From Mangrovibacterium lignilyticum (lineage in GTDB: Bacteria > Bacteroidota > Bacteroidia > Bacteroidales > Prolixibacteraceae): DNA of 64,000 bases. Below the pieces are notes generated by a model that was not told where the DNA came from, ran no database searches, and worked only from the letters and a program-made list of their open reading frames with translations. Below are positions 26,838 to 36,194 of this stretch, one piece after another (the stretch's first letter is position 1; each line of letters begins with the position of its first letter). The translations under genes and the position numbers were made by a program. The DNA lies in contig NZ_WKLH01000001.1 of the NCBI RefSeq assembly GCF_010882175.1, positions 637,464 to 701,463 on the forward strand, written 5' to 3'.

Positions 26838-26926
26838 GGATTGATGGATAGAAGGATGAAGAATCGAATTAGACGAAAAATGCAACATTCGCGATAAATC
26901 GGATCACCTTTTAAATCATAATTACC

Positions 26927-27292
26927 ATGGCGACACCAGATCAAATTAATTTTCGGAATGAGCAGAAAACTCGCTTAAGAACCTTCTTCCTTAATCTACT
27001 GAAGATGACCCAACAAATTCCCTATTCTCAGGAATCGAAAACAATCAAAGGTCAACTAATTCGTTCCGGAAGTTCAGTTTACTCCAACTACCGAGCCGCA
27101 TGCCGTGCCCGATCTAAAAATGAATTCTTCAGCAAATTGAGTATTGTTGTCGAAGAAGCAGATGAAACCGAGATGTGGCTCGATCTTTTAATCCTATCCT
27201 CGATCAGTACTAACGACCAGGCAAAAACGCTTCACAGCGAAAGCCTTGAAATCCTGAAGATCATGGCAACTGCCAGAAAAAACTCAAACTAA
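26927..27292 (+). CDS. four helix bundle protein (S23-type, TIGR02436-like)
   Basis: A 121-residue, fully helical protein. LKMTQQIPYSQESKTIKGQ, LIRSGSSVYSNYRAACRA and FFSKLSIVVEEADETEMWLD are the hallmarks of the S23 family, first seen as the protein encoded in intervening sequences of 23S rRNA genes. In Bacteroidota such genes are scattered as solitary inserts. Here it splits the LolA-like gene from its permeases, with 89 bp before and 65 bp after, and has no evident tie to export. Function unknown. Confidence 0.88.
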   Translation: MATPDQINFRNEQKTRLRTFFLNLLKMTQQIPYSQESKTIKGQLIRSGSSVYSNYRAACRARSKNEFFSKLSIVVEEADETEMWLDLLILSSISTNDQAKTLHSESLEILKIMATARKNSN

Positions 27293-27357
27293 TTGACTAT
27301 GCCCAATCTTTGGTACACCCAGTCCTTCAGTTCTTCAAGCCTTCAATCCAAAAAATT

Positions 27358-28578
27358 ATGAGGAAGAACCTGACATTAGCCTGGCGCAATATCTGGCGCA
27401 ACCGCAAGCGGACAATTATCACCGCTGCATCTGTCTTCTTTGGTGTTTTGCTCAGCACCTTTATGACCTCGATGCAGGAAGGCACTTACTCGAAAATGAT
27501 CGACAATGTGGTCAGTTTCTACTCCGGATATATTCAGATTCATCAAAACGACTATTGGGAGAATAAAACCATCGACTATTGCTTCACCCCCGGCAACAGT
27601 TTGTTGGAAACGTTGAAAAACACGCCCGATATTGTGTTTCATGTCCCGCGCCTGGAATCATTCACCCTGATGTCGCACGGCAATAACACCAAAGGCGCAG
27701 CACTGATCGGCATCGATCCGCCAAAAGAAAATCACTTGAGCAAACTTTCGCATTGGGTGGTCGAAGGAAACTATTTAAAACCCGGTGACGACGGGATATT
27801 ACTGGCTGTTAACCTGGCTAAAAATCTCGGAGTCGAGGTGAACGACACCCTGGTTTTAATCAGTCAGGGTTATCATGGTGCCAGCGCGGCAGCTTTATTC
27901 CCAGTCCGTGGAATATTGAAATTCCCCTCGCCTGCAATGAACAACATGGGTGGATACATCGACCTCAAAACTGCACAGAATTTTTTCTCGGTCCCCAACC
28001 AATACAGCTCGTTGGTACTCATGGTGAGCGACTATTCGGAAGTGAACAGGGTAAAACACAGTTTGAAGAGGGATTTGGCAGACAGCTATGAAATTATGAG
28101 CTGGGATGAAATGGATCCACTGACCAAAAACATGATTGATGCCGACCGGTCGGGAGCCTATATTACGAAAGGAATTTTGTACACTTTGGTGGGTTTTGGA
28201 ATCTTCGGAACGGTGATTATGATGATGGCTGAGCGTCGCAAGGAAATGGGTATCATGGTTGCCATTGGTATGCAAAGGAGCCAGCTCAGTGCCATCCTGT
28301 TTATTGAAACCGCACTCATTGGCCTGATTGGCGTTTTGGCGGGTTTTGCCATCAGCCTGCCACTCATATCCTACCTGGTTTTTCACCCCATCCCTTTAAC
28401 CGGAGAGGCAGCTAAAGCTTATGAAGAGTTTGGATTTGAAGCGGCCATGTACTTTTCGGTCCAATGGTTCATCTTTGCCCGGCAGGTCCTCATCATCTTC
28501 ATCCTTACGCTGGTCATTTACGTTTATCCGCTCGTCAAAACATACGGAATGAAATTAACAAGAGCACTTCATGCCTAA
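27358..28578 (+). CDS. ABC transporter permease, FtsX/LolE type (first)
   Basis: A 406-residue permease with one N-terminal helix (LAWRNIWRNRKRTIITAASV), a large periplasmic MacB-like domain (about 45-265) and three C-terminal helices (FtsX domain; GIFGTVIMMMAERRKEMGIM, then VAIGMQRSQLSAILFIETAL). LolC/E and MacB-type proteins push lipoproteins or other substrates from the inner membrane without a transport channel. The ATG at 27358 gives the usual permease N-terminus. With the second permease it would form a heterodimer driven by the ATPase at 29883. Confidence 0.93.
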   Translation: MRKNLTLAWRNIWRNRKRTIITAASVFFGVLLSTFMTSMQEGTYSKMIDNVVSFYSGYIQIHQNDYWENKTIDYCFTPGNSLLETLKNTPDIVFHVPRLESFTLMSHGNNTKGAALIGIDPPKENHLSKLSHWVVEGNYLKPGDDGILLAVNLAKNLGVEVNDTLVLISQGYHGASAAALFPVRGILKFPSPAMNNMGGYIDLKTAQNFFSVPNQYSSLVLMVSDYSEVNRVKHSLKRDLADSYEIMSWDEMDPLTKNMIDADRSGAYITKGILYTLVGFGIFGTVIMMMAERRKEMGIMVAIGMQRSQLSAILFIETALIGLIGVLAGFAISLPLISYLVFHPIPLTGEAAKAYEEFGFEAAMYFSVQWFIFARQVLIIFILTLVIYVYPLVKTYGMKLTRALHA

Positions 28579-28596
28579 ACTAAAAACACTAAAACC

Positions 28597-29817
28597 ATGC
28601 TATTAGCCATTGCCTGGAGAAATATTTGGAGAAGCAGAACCAGAAGCCTGGTCATCCTCATAGCCATTACCCTGGGGCTGGCATCCGGAATCTTTTACAT
28701 GGCTTTCTACAAGGGAATGCTGGACCAGCGAATCAATTCGGCGATCAAAACGGAAGCGTCGCACATCCAGATTCACCATGCCAAATACCTCACAAACCCG
28801 GACAAAAAGTTTGTCATCACTTCTACCGATTCAGTGGTTCAGGCTATCCGGGCCGAAGAAAACGTAAAGGCTGTTAGCAGCAGGCTTATTGTCAACACCA
28901 TGATTCAGTCTCCGACAACTGGGTCGGGTGTCAAAGTCACCGGGATTGATCCGACAATGGAAGCTCAGGTAACCAACCTGCACAGCAAATTAATTGATGG
29001 GAGTTATTTCGAAGAGGACCGGCGCAACCCGATCATCATCGGGGAAAAACTAGCTGAAAAACTAAAAGTAAAACTCAAATCGAAACTGGTGATTACGGTG
29101 CAGGATATGGCCGGAAATATTACGGGAGCAGCTTTCAAAGTTGTTGGTATTTACGAAACCTCCAACACAAGCTTCGATGAGAAAAATGTCTTTGTTCGCC
29201 AGACAGACCTTAGCCGTTTGCTAGCGATCGGCGAAAATACCAGTCACGAAATTGCCGTTTTGCTTACGCAGAATGAACAGTTAAACCCGGTAGCCAGAAA
29301 ACTCAGAAGCGAGCTTTCCAATCTGAGTGTAAAAACCTGGCGCGAAATCATGCCTGAAGTAAGTCTACTCGAAAGCAGTTTTGGCCTGACGATGTACATT
29401 TTTATTGGAATCATTTTGTTGGCTCTCCTTTTTGGCATCGTTAACACGATGCTCATGGCCGTACTGGAACGAACCAAAGAACTGGGCATGCTCATGGCTA
29501 TTGGCATGAACCGGGTTCGGGTGTTTGCAATGATCATGCTGGAAACAGTCATGCTATCGTTGTTTGGTGGTCTTTGCGGAATCATTCTGGGATGGCTGCT
29601 CAACCTGTATTTCGGCGCAACAGGAATTGACTTGGGAGCCTGGTCCGCAGCCTACAAATCCATGGGATTTGATACCCTGGTATACACGCGGCTCTCCTGG
29701 TCTATTTCGCTGCAAGTGGCAATCATGGTCATGGTCACCGGCATCATCGCATCCATCTATCCGGCGTTAAAAGCGCTTCGTTTGAAACCCGGTGAAGCCA
29801 TAAGGATTGATATGTAA
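28597..29817 (+). CDS. ABC transporter permease, FtsX/LolE type (second)
   Basis: A 406-residue paralogue of the preceding permease, with the same layout. It opens LLAIAWRNIWRSRTRSLVIL, followed by a periplasmic domain and the FtsX domain (LLFGIVNTMLMAVLERTKEL, then GMLMAIGMNRVRVFAMIMLE) with three helices. The two permeases are 18 bp apart and probably arose by duplication. Together with the ATPase they resemble LolCDE, but the nearby LolA-like protein and barrel suggest a dedicated substrate rather than housekeeping lipoproteins (inference). Confidence 0.93.
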   Translation: MLLAIAWRNIWRSRTRSLVILIAITLGLASGIFYMAFYKGMLDQRINSAIKTEASHIQIHHAKYLTNPDKKFVITSTDSVVQAIRAEENVKAVSSRLIVNTMIQSPTTGSGVKVTGIDPTMEAQVTNLHSKLIDGSYFEEDRRNPIIIGEKLAEKLKVKLKSKLVITVQDMAGNITGAAFKVVGIYETSNTSFDEKNVFVRQTDLSRLLAIGENTSHEIAVLLTQNEQLNPVARKLRSELSNLSVKTWREIMPEVSLLESSFGLTMYIFIGIILLALLFGIVNTMLMAVLERTKELGMLMAIGMNRVRVFAMIMLETVMLSLFGGLCGIILGWLLNLYFGATGIDLGAWSAAYKSMGFDTLVYTRLSWSISLQVAIMVMVTGIIASIYPALKALRLKPGEAIRIDM

Positions 29818-29882
29818 AAAATTAGGAGACATTAGATACTAGACACTGAACATTAGACGCATAACCGATAACTCAAAACACG

Positions 29883-30569
29883 ATGAACGTAATCGAAGTC
29901 AAACAGCTCAAAAAAATTTACAACACAACCGAAGTAAAAGTGAATGCTCTGAACGGCGTTGACCTGACTTTTGAACAGGGCGAATTTGCGGCCATTGTTG
30001 GTCCGTCGGGGTCAGGCAAAACAACCTTGCTGAACATGCTCGGCGGACTGGATGAACCAACCGAAGGTGAAATTCGCATCGGCGGAACCAACATCCTCGA
30101 ACTGAGTTCATCGAAACTCATCGATTTCCGGCTAAGGAACATTGGCTTTGTTTTTCAGGCTTACAACCTGATCCCGGTATTGACGGCACTGGAAAATGTT
30201 GAATTTATCATGCAGCTGCAAGAAGTGCCTAAAAAAGAACGGCAACAACGGGCAATTGCGTTGCTGGAACAAGTCGGTCTGGGTGATCGCACCAACAGCC
30301 GTCCATCGAAATTATCAGGTGGACAACAACAGCGCGTTGCCGTTGCACGAGCACTGGCCTCAAAGCCCAAATTCGTTTTGGCAGACGAACCAACGGCCAA
30401 TCTCGATTCTAAGTCGACTGCCAACCTGCTCGATATTATGGAAGAACTGAACCGCAAAGAAAACATCACCTTTGTATTCAGCACACACGATCAACGGGTG
30501 GTCAACAAAGCCCGCCGCGTAATCACCCTTGAGGATGGTCAAATTATCAGTGATTTGAAAAAAGAATAG
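29883..30569 (+). CDS. ABC transporter ATP-binding protein (LolD/MacB type)
   Basis: A 228-residue ATPase. Walker A is GPSGSGKTT (40-48), the Q-loop is in GFVFQAYNLIPVLTALENV, the signature is LSGGQQQRVAVARAL, Walker B is FVLADEPT and the switch His is in FVFSTHD. The sequence between Q-loop and signature is of the o228/LolD class that pairs with FtsX-type permeases. It powers the two permeases encoded upstream. The 65-bp gap before it holds a TAGAY-type simple repeat. Confidence 0.95.
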   Translation: MNVIEVKQLKKIYNTTEVKVNALNGVDLTFEQGEFAAIVGPSGSGKTTLLNMLGGLDEPTEGEIRIGGTNILELSSSKLIDFRLRNIGFVFQAYNLIPVLTALENVEFIMQLQEVPKKERQQRAIALLEQVGLGDRTNSRPSKLSGGQQQRVAVARALASKPKFVLADEPTANLDSKSTANLLDIMEELNRKENITFVFSTHDQRVVNKARRVITLEDGQIISDLKKE

Positions 30570-30593
30570 TAGCCCGGAAAACCACATCAAGTC

Positions 30594-31766
30594 ATGAATC
30601 GAAAGAAACTCTTCCTGTATCCGCTCTTTTTAGTTCTGGCGATGACCGTTCAGGCGCAGGAACCCAACTGGACATTGACCGGCTATGTGAAAGACCTTTT
30701 CATGTTCTATCATCCGGCACAACAGCTTCCCGAAATATCCCAGGACAACCTTTACACCAATACAATCCACAACCGACTTAATTTTGAATGGCTTGCCACT
30801 GATCAGCTGACGATTGTCATCGAAAACAGAAACCGCCTGATTTCAGGCAACCTGGTTAAAAACTTCCCGCTCTACCAAAGCTACATCGATACAGACAACG
30901 GGTTCTTCGATCTCTCTTTTGTCCCCTTCAATGGGGACACGTGGTTTATGCACATGATGATCGATCGGGCGTATATCGATTGGACCACTGGCAAATGGCA
31001 AATTCGGGCAGGCCGCCAACGCATCAACTGGGGCGTAAACCTGGTTTGGAATCCCAACGATATCTTCAACTCGTACTCCTATTTCGACTTCGACTATGAA
31101 GAACGCCCCGGCACCGATGCCGTTCGCATTCAGTACTACACCGGAACAACCTCATCGGCAGAACTGGTGTATAAAATGGGCGACAATGCTAACGAAATGG
31201 CGTTGGCTGGCCTTTACCGCTTTTCCCAATGGAATTACGATTTCCAATTTCTGGGCGGTTGGGTTGGAACAGATTGGGTTGCCGCGTTGGGCTGGGCCGG
31301 AGATATTCATGGTGCAGGATTTCGTGGTGAACTGAGTCAATTCGTTCCCCGAAAAGACCAGTCAGAATCGGAATCTGCAACTGTCGTTTCCATTTCAGCA
31401 GACTACTCTTTTCCCAATTCGCTTTATCTTCACACGGGTATTCTGTACAATAGTTCGGGCCAAAACGGCAAAGCCGGAGGTTTAAGCCCAATCTTAAATC
31501 AAAATCTTACTGCAAAATCATTGTCCCTCGGAAAATATGAACTGTTTGGACAATGCTCTTACCAGATCACGCCACTTTTTACCGGCGACTTTTCTACAAT
31601 TATCAATCCGGGAGATGGATCATTTTACCTAGGACCGGCTATCAACTATTCCTTGCAAACAAATTTGGAGCTCATGCTTGCGGGTCAATTGTTTTTTGGC
31701 TCTAAAGGCAGTGAATACGGTGACGTTGGTCAACTTTTGTTTGCCCGACTCAAATGGAACTTTTAG
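30594..31766 (+). CDS. outer membrane beta-barrel protein of the export operon
   Basis: A 390-residue protein with a signal peptide (cut near VQAQ, residue 20). The rest alternates like a beta-barrel: many Trp, Tyr and Phe (TGYVKDLFMFYHP, RLNFEWLATDQL, GRQRINWGVNLVWNPNDIFN) and a C-terminal Phe in FARLKWNF, as needed for Bam insertion. It resembles DUF1302-like and alginate-export-like barrels by pattern only. It starts 24 bp after the ATPase gene and should be the outer-membrane end of the export path. Confidence 0.75.
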   Translation: MNRKKLFLYPLFLVLAMTVQAQEPNWTLTGYVKDLFMFYHPAQQLPEISQDNLYTNTIHNRLNFEWLATDQLTIVIENRNRLISGNLVKNFPLYQSYIDTDNGFFDLSFVPFNGDTWFMHMMIDRAYIDWTTGKWQIRAGRQRINWGVNLVWNPNDIFNSYSYFDFDYEERPGTDAVRIQYYTGTTSSAELVYKMGDNANEMALAGLYRFSQWNYDFQFLGGWVGTDWVAALGWAGDIHGAGFRGELSQFVPRKDQSESESATVVSISADYSFPNSLYLHTGILYNSSGQNGKAGGLSPILNQNLTAKSLSLGKYELFGQCSYQITPLFTGDFSTIINPGDGSFYLGPAINYSLQTNLELMLAGQLFFGSKGSEYGDVGQLLFARLKWNF

Positions 31767-31925
31767 CGTTTTCATTCCTAAAAGCGGTCAACCTTTCTAT
31801 AAATACCACCACATCAGCGTACTGCCAAAAAACATATTTTAATCGTTACAAGTTAACAATACACTATTAAACATTTTGCAAATTTAGAAGTCAAAACCCA
31901 CTAACGACTACTAACACTACTACTC

Positions 31926-34900
31926 ATGCACCCAAAACTTAAACTCGCTTTGCTTTTCATCTTCATTACCGTATGTAAAGCATATCCCCAAAACAGTTTC
32001 CCTCAACAAGTTCATTACCAACTCAACCAGTATTTACTGGGTAATATTCAGGAGAAACTGTACGTACAAACCAACTCGAGCCAGTATTTGCCGGGCGACA
32101 CCATCTGGGTTAAAGCCAGCTTGGTGAATGCGATTAACCACAAACCGATTGGAATCGAAAATCTAATTTATGTTGATTTAATCTCTCCGGAAAACAAATT
32201 AGTGGCGCATCAACTTTTCGCGTTGGAGAGCGGCTTCTCCGACGGTTTCCTTGCACTCGACCACAAACTGATGTCGGGCCAGTACAAGCTGCTTGCGTAT
32301 ACCAATTACATGCGCAACTTCGATTCTGATTTCCTGTTTCAGAAACTGCTCACAGTGGCGTCCGGCACTGCCGACCAGACCAAATGGGAGTTCAATTCCA
32401 AAATCATAACCTACGCTAAGGGCGACTCTGTTTCTGTAAAAATGTATGCCCACACCCGCAACGGACGGGAGCTGAATGAAGATATCAACGTTCATCTGCA
32501 ATTGGCCAGGGGAACCATGCTGGGTGCCGTATGCCCCATAACAAACAACACGGGGAGCTTCAGCTTTTTTGTTCCCGATTCGCTAAAACCTCCGGTAGCT
32601 ATTCTTTCGGTCAAACAAAACGGCGAGTCATCGATCGGTGAAAAGTACCGGATTAAATTGTCGCCACCGCAACCAGACCTCCGGTTTTTGCCTGAAGGTG
32701 GTGAACTGGTTGCCGGACAGGAAAACCAGTTGGCTTTTCGCTGCGTTGATGCTGATGGTAACCCGTTGAATGTTAGCGGGCAATTATTGGCGGCCAATGG
32801 AAAAGCAATCACCGGATTCTCCACCGAATATGACGGTATGGGAAGCCTGAAGATCACACCTCAGGCCAGACAAAAATATTCAGCAAAGATCTCCTATAGG
32901 GATTCGGTCTTCACGTACGATTTACCTGGAATAAACGATGAAGCCTACAGTATTCATCTCCTCACGCAGGATGCCGACAGCATTCATTTTGCGCTGCTGA
33001 AAAGCGGCAATACAACTCCCTATTTCCTATTACTGGGGCATTGCCGGGGTAATACCAAGTTCATGGTTACCGGCGTTCTGGAAAACCATCGTCTGGAATT
33101 AAGTGTGCCGACCGAAGATTTCCCCGAAGGTATCCTGAGTTTCACCTTGTTTATCAACCGGATTCCGCGAGCAGAGAGACTCGTCTATTTGGATAAGGAA
33201 GAAAACATCCGTTTCAAACTGGTGAAAGCATGGACCGATGACACCAACACGACAGCAGATTTTAGTCTGCAGGCCTTCCGCAAGGATGGCAGCCCGGTGA
33301 ACTGTAACTTCTCGTTGACCGGTTGGAATAGCAAGCTCGAAAACTCACTGGACAGCCTGGAGAATATTCACAACTACCTGCAGTTCTCGTCCGACTTACA
33401 AGGCGAAGTTTTGGCCAATACGGCCGTTTTCAATCCGACTGACCCGACACAAAACGCCAGGCGCGACCTGTTGCTGATGACTTACGGGTGGCGGCGCTTT
33501 AACTGGGTTGATATCGCCAGTTTTGGCAGCGAACAACTCGCTTATAAACCCGAAAAGGGCCTTTACCTAAACGGCCGCATTTATCGTAAGCTCACCGGGA
33601 AGCCCGTTCCCAAAAACTTCGAGGTATCGATTATTCTGAAGCTGAAAAAATCAATTGATATCGATAAAACATACACCAAAGAAAACGGTCAGTTTAATTT
33701 CTCGTTGCCCGCGTTTACGGATTCGGCCAGCTTGACCATTCAAACCAAAAACCGGTCGGACCGGCAAAAAGACTACATCATCGACCTGAATACAAACCTG
33801 GAGCAGATGCACCTGAACGCGATGAGCTTCGATAAGATCGATAAAAGCGGTTCGTCGCCACTGGTGCTGAACTTTCCACCAACCCAACAAATATCCGGCG
33901 TCGAAACAAGCTCAACAACAACAGCCGAAGTACCCAAGCCGGCTGTCATCAAAAAACCGCGAATCGACAATTACTATTTCCCGGGCAAGGACACGTTTCT
34001 GATTGAAGAAGTGGAAGCCCGTTCCAACTTTCTGAACCGACGCGACTCGATGATCGCTCAAACCGGCCAACCCGATGTGGTGATCGAGTCGGCCCAACTC
34101 AAGCAATTGACCGAAGAAAAAGCCTGGTATGCGAATCTTTGGGACTTGCTGGCGGATCAGGTTCCCGGACTTCGCATCACCCAGGCGCCTTACCAAGCCC
34201 GGCTGGCAAAAAACTGCAACCTTGTCATTGCCAATCCCTCTGATGTGGCCAGTCTGAGCGGCGACACCTTTGAAATCGGCTCCCCTGCGGTGTACTTCAA
34301 TGTCTCTGAAAACCCGGATGGTTACCTGTACATTTTTGTCGACCGCGATTTCCTTAACAGTGAAAGTGTCCCGTTGTATGACTTTCTGAGCTATATGGAT
34401 CCCGGAGAAATTGAATCGCTCAACTTTATAGCCAGACCCAAAAACTACGACGTCAGCATGTCGTTCATGGACGTGTTTACCACACTTAGCCTTGAACTTG
34501 GCCGGCAGGATTTGGTTGAAGGGCTGGAAACAGGTGGCAATTTATTCCCCAACCAAATGGAATTTATGGAAACAACACAGCGAACCACCGCACCTCCGGC
34601 TTTCCTTTTCATTACAACCAAATCGAAAGGCGGTATCTTCTACCAGCGTTCCAAAGGTCTGCAATCGCTGTTCCTGACCGGGATCACAGCACCACGCGAA
34701 TTCTACATTCCTAAATACAAAGCATCGGACGACGGGTTAGCAAGCCAGTTCCGCAAAACTGTTTTCTGGGAGCCGCAACTGGTTACCGACACCAACGGAG
34801 TTGCTCAAATAGCCATTCCTTCAGCGGTGGTTAATGCGAACACCATCTTCCAAATTCAGGGAATCTCGGCACAAGGCGAAAGCGGTTCGCAAACCTTCAC

Positions 34901-36161
34901 CTTCAACCCAAACCAAAAGCAGGAAAACAGGATGACGGCAGCACCGGCAATTGCCGCTACAACGGCCACAAGCGCCAACCAAACGAATGACTACGCCAAG
35001 CTCCGGATGTACACGGGCGTGGTTACCGATGCTGAAACCGGCAACCCCATTTCGTTTGCCGACCTGAGTCAGTCGTCACTATATTACCACGAATGCACCA
35101 ACAGCGCGGGCGGGTTTTTCCTGTCGGCCGACCGGCTGAAAGGCTACCAGGAAATCACGGTATCCAGTCCGGGCTACCAGCCGCAGAAGCTGCCGGTTCC
35201 CGCCAACATCAGTGCAGTCATTCAAATTAAACTGGTAAAAGCGCCGATCTCAAAACCCGACGAACCATCAAAAGCGCGGAGTGTTGTTCGCAATGCCATT
35301 CGCGAATCGCGTCAATTGTATGCCTCCGAAGAAAGCTTCCATGGGTACAACCGCGAAACCGTTGCGATTGACGGCAATGTTTACGGCATTTACGAGATGG
35401 CCTTCAACTACTCCAACGCAGGCTCTCCCGGCATTCCGTCAGCCATTCGTTTCGAAACAGCCAAGTTTAAAAACACCGAAGATAAAAACGGCCACAAACT
35501 GATGATGTTGAAGCCCAACCACCGCAGTTTGTTTTATCCGCTTATTGCCGATGTGCTGGCAACCGCTCCCGAGTTTTGGCGACTGGAAACAACCGACCGC
35601 TTCGATTACGACGAAGTTGGACAGGTTGAATACGACGGCGAGCTGTGTTACAAAATTCAATTTAAGCAGAACGACCAGTTGGTTTTGGCCCTGCAAAGCG
35701 GTATGCTTTACATTGGCAAACAAAGCGGCGCCTTACGCTACGCGACGTGGAATACAACGCCCGACAAACGCAAATATGTGAGCTATACCAGTTACCTGCA
35801 ATCGAACCCGATGGAATACGACGTGCAGCTTACCGACGATTACAACGAGGCTAGCTATAGCTTGCAAAACGGCCAACTTCGGCTGCAGGGAACCAGCCGG
35901 CAACTAACCGTTTTGGTGAACGGGCAAGACTACCTGCAATTCAACAACCGGCTGTCAATCGTTGGGAAGAGCCCGCGGTCGTACAAAGATTTGACGAATA
36001 AAAACACCGACTTGCTGATTGAAGACCAGCAAAGCAAACACATGATGGTGAAGGACGCCAGCTACCAAATTGAGCCTTGGGTGAATTTAGGGATTGTGAA
36101 GCCCGAGCAAAAGTTGCTGAAAGACGCGGAGTATTTGCATGATATCAGTTTGTACCGATAG
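31926..36161 (+). CDS. large exported multidomain protein: MG2-like, plug-like and CarboxypepD_reg-like domains
   Basis: A 1411-residue protein with a signal peptide (about 1-22). Residues 40-145 form an MG2/macroglobulin-like domain (EKLYVQTNSSQYLPGDTIWV). About 735-900 look like a TonB plug (DQVPGLRI, YIFVDRDFLNSESVP, EIESLNFIARP) without any barrel behind it. About 940-975 return to an A2M-like strand set (KTVFWEPQLVTDTNGVAQI). About 1026-1105 is a CarboxypepD_reg-like fold (GVVTDAETGNPISFADLSQS), and the last 300 residues are a beta-rich domain. This architecture is a Bacteroidota speciality of unknown role, probably periplasmic or surface bound. Confidence 0.8.
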   Translation: MHPKLKLALLFIFITVCKAYPQNSFPQQVHYQLNQYLLGNIQEKLYVQTNSSQYLPGDTIWVKASLVNAINHKPIGIENLIYVDLISPENKLVAHQLFALESGFSDGFLALDHKLMSGQYKLLAYTNYMRNFDSDFLFQKLLTVASGTADQTKWEFNSKIITYAKGDSVSVKMYAHTRNGRELNEDINVHLQLARGTMLGAVCPITNNTGSFSFFVPDSLKPPVAILSVKQNGESSIGEKYRIKLSPPQPDLRFLPEGGELVAGQENQLAFRCVDADGNPLNVSGQLLAANGKAITGFSTEYDGMGSLKITPQARQKYSAKISYRDSVFTYDLPGINDEAYSIHLLTQDADSIHFALLKSGNTTPYFLLLGHCRGNTKFMVTGVLENHRLELSVPTEDFPEGILSFTLFINRIPRAERLVYLDKEENIRFKLVKAWTDDTNTTADFSLQAFRKDGSPVNCNFSLTGWNSKLENSLDSLENIHNYLQFSSDLQGEVLANTAVFNPTDPTQNARRDLLLMTYGWRRFNWVDIASFGSEQLAYKPEKGLYLNGRIYRKLTGKPVPKNFEVSIILKLKKSIDIDKTYTKENGQFNFSLPAFTDSASLTIQTKNRSDRQKDYIIDLNTNLEQMHLNAMSFDKIDKSGSSPLVLNFPPTQQISGVETSSTTTAEVPKPAVIKKPRIDNYYFPGKDTFLIEEVEARSNFLNRRDSMIAQTGQPDVVIESAQLKQLTEEKAWYANLWDLLADQVPGLRITQAPYQARLAKNCNLVIANPSDVASLSGDTFEIGSPAVYFNVSENPDGYLYIFVDRDFLNSESVPLYDFLSYMDPGEIESLNFIARPKNYDVSMSFMDVFTTLSLELGRQDLVEGLETGGNLFPNQMEFMETTQRTTAPPAFLFITTKSKGGIFYQRSKGLQSLFLTGITAPREFYIPKYKASDDGLASQFRKTVFWEPQLVTDTNGVAQIAIPSAVVNANTIFQIQGISAQGESGSQTFTFNPNQKQENRMTAAPAIAATTATSANQTNDYAKLRMYTGVVTDAETGNPISFADLSQSSLYYHECTNSAGGFFLSADRLKGYQEITVSSPGYQPQKLPVPANISAVIQIKLVKAPISKPDEPSKARSVVRNAIRESRQLYASEESFHGYNRETVAIDGNVYGIYEMAFNYSNAGSPGIPSAIRFETAKFKNTEDKNGHKLMMLKPNHRSLFYPLIADVLATAPEFWRLETTDRFDYDEVGQVEYDGELCYKIQFKQNDQLVLALQSGMLYIGKQSGALRYATWNTTPDKRKYVSYTSYLQSNPMEYDVQLTDDYNEASYSLQNGQLRLQGTSRQLTVLVNGQDYLQFNNRLSIVGKSPRSYKDLTNKNTDLLIEDQQSKHMMVKDASYQIEPWVNLGIVKPEQKLLKDAEYLHDISLYR

Positions 36162-36194
36162 CCAAAACCATGCGGTAACGCTGCGAAAAGCTTG

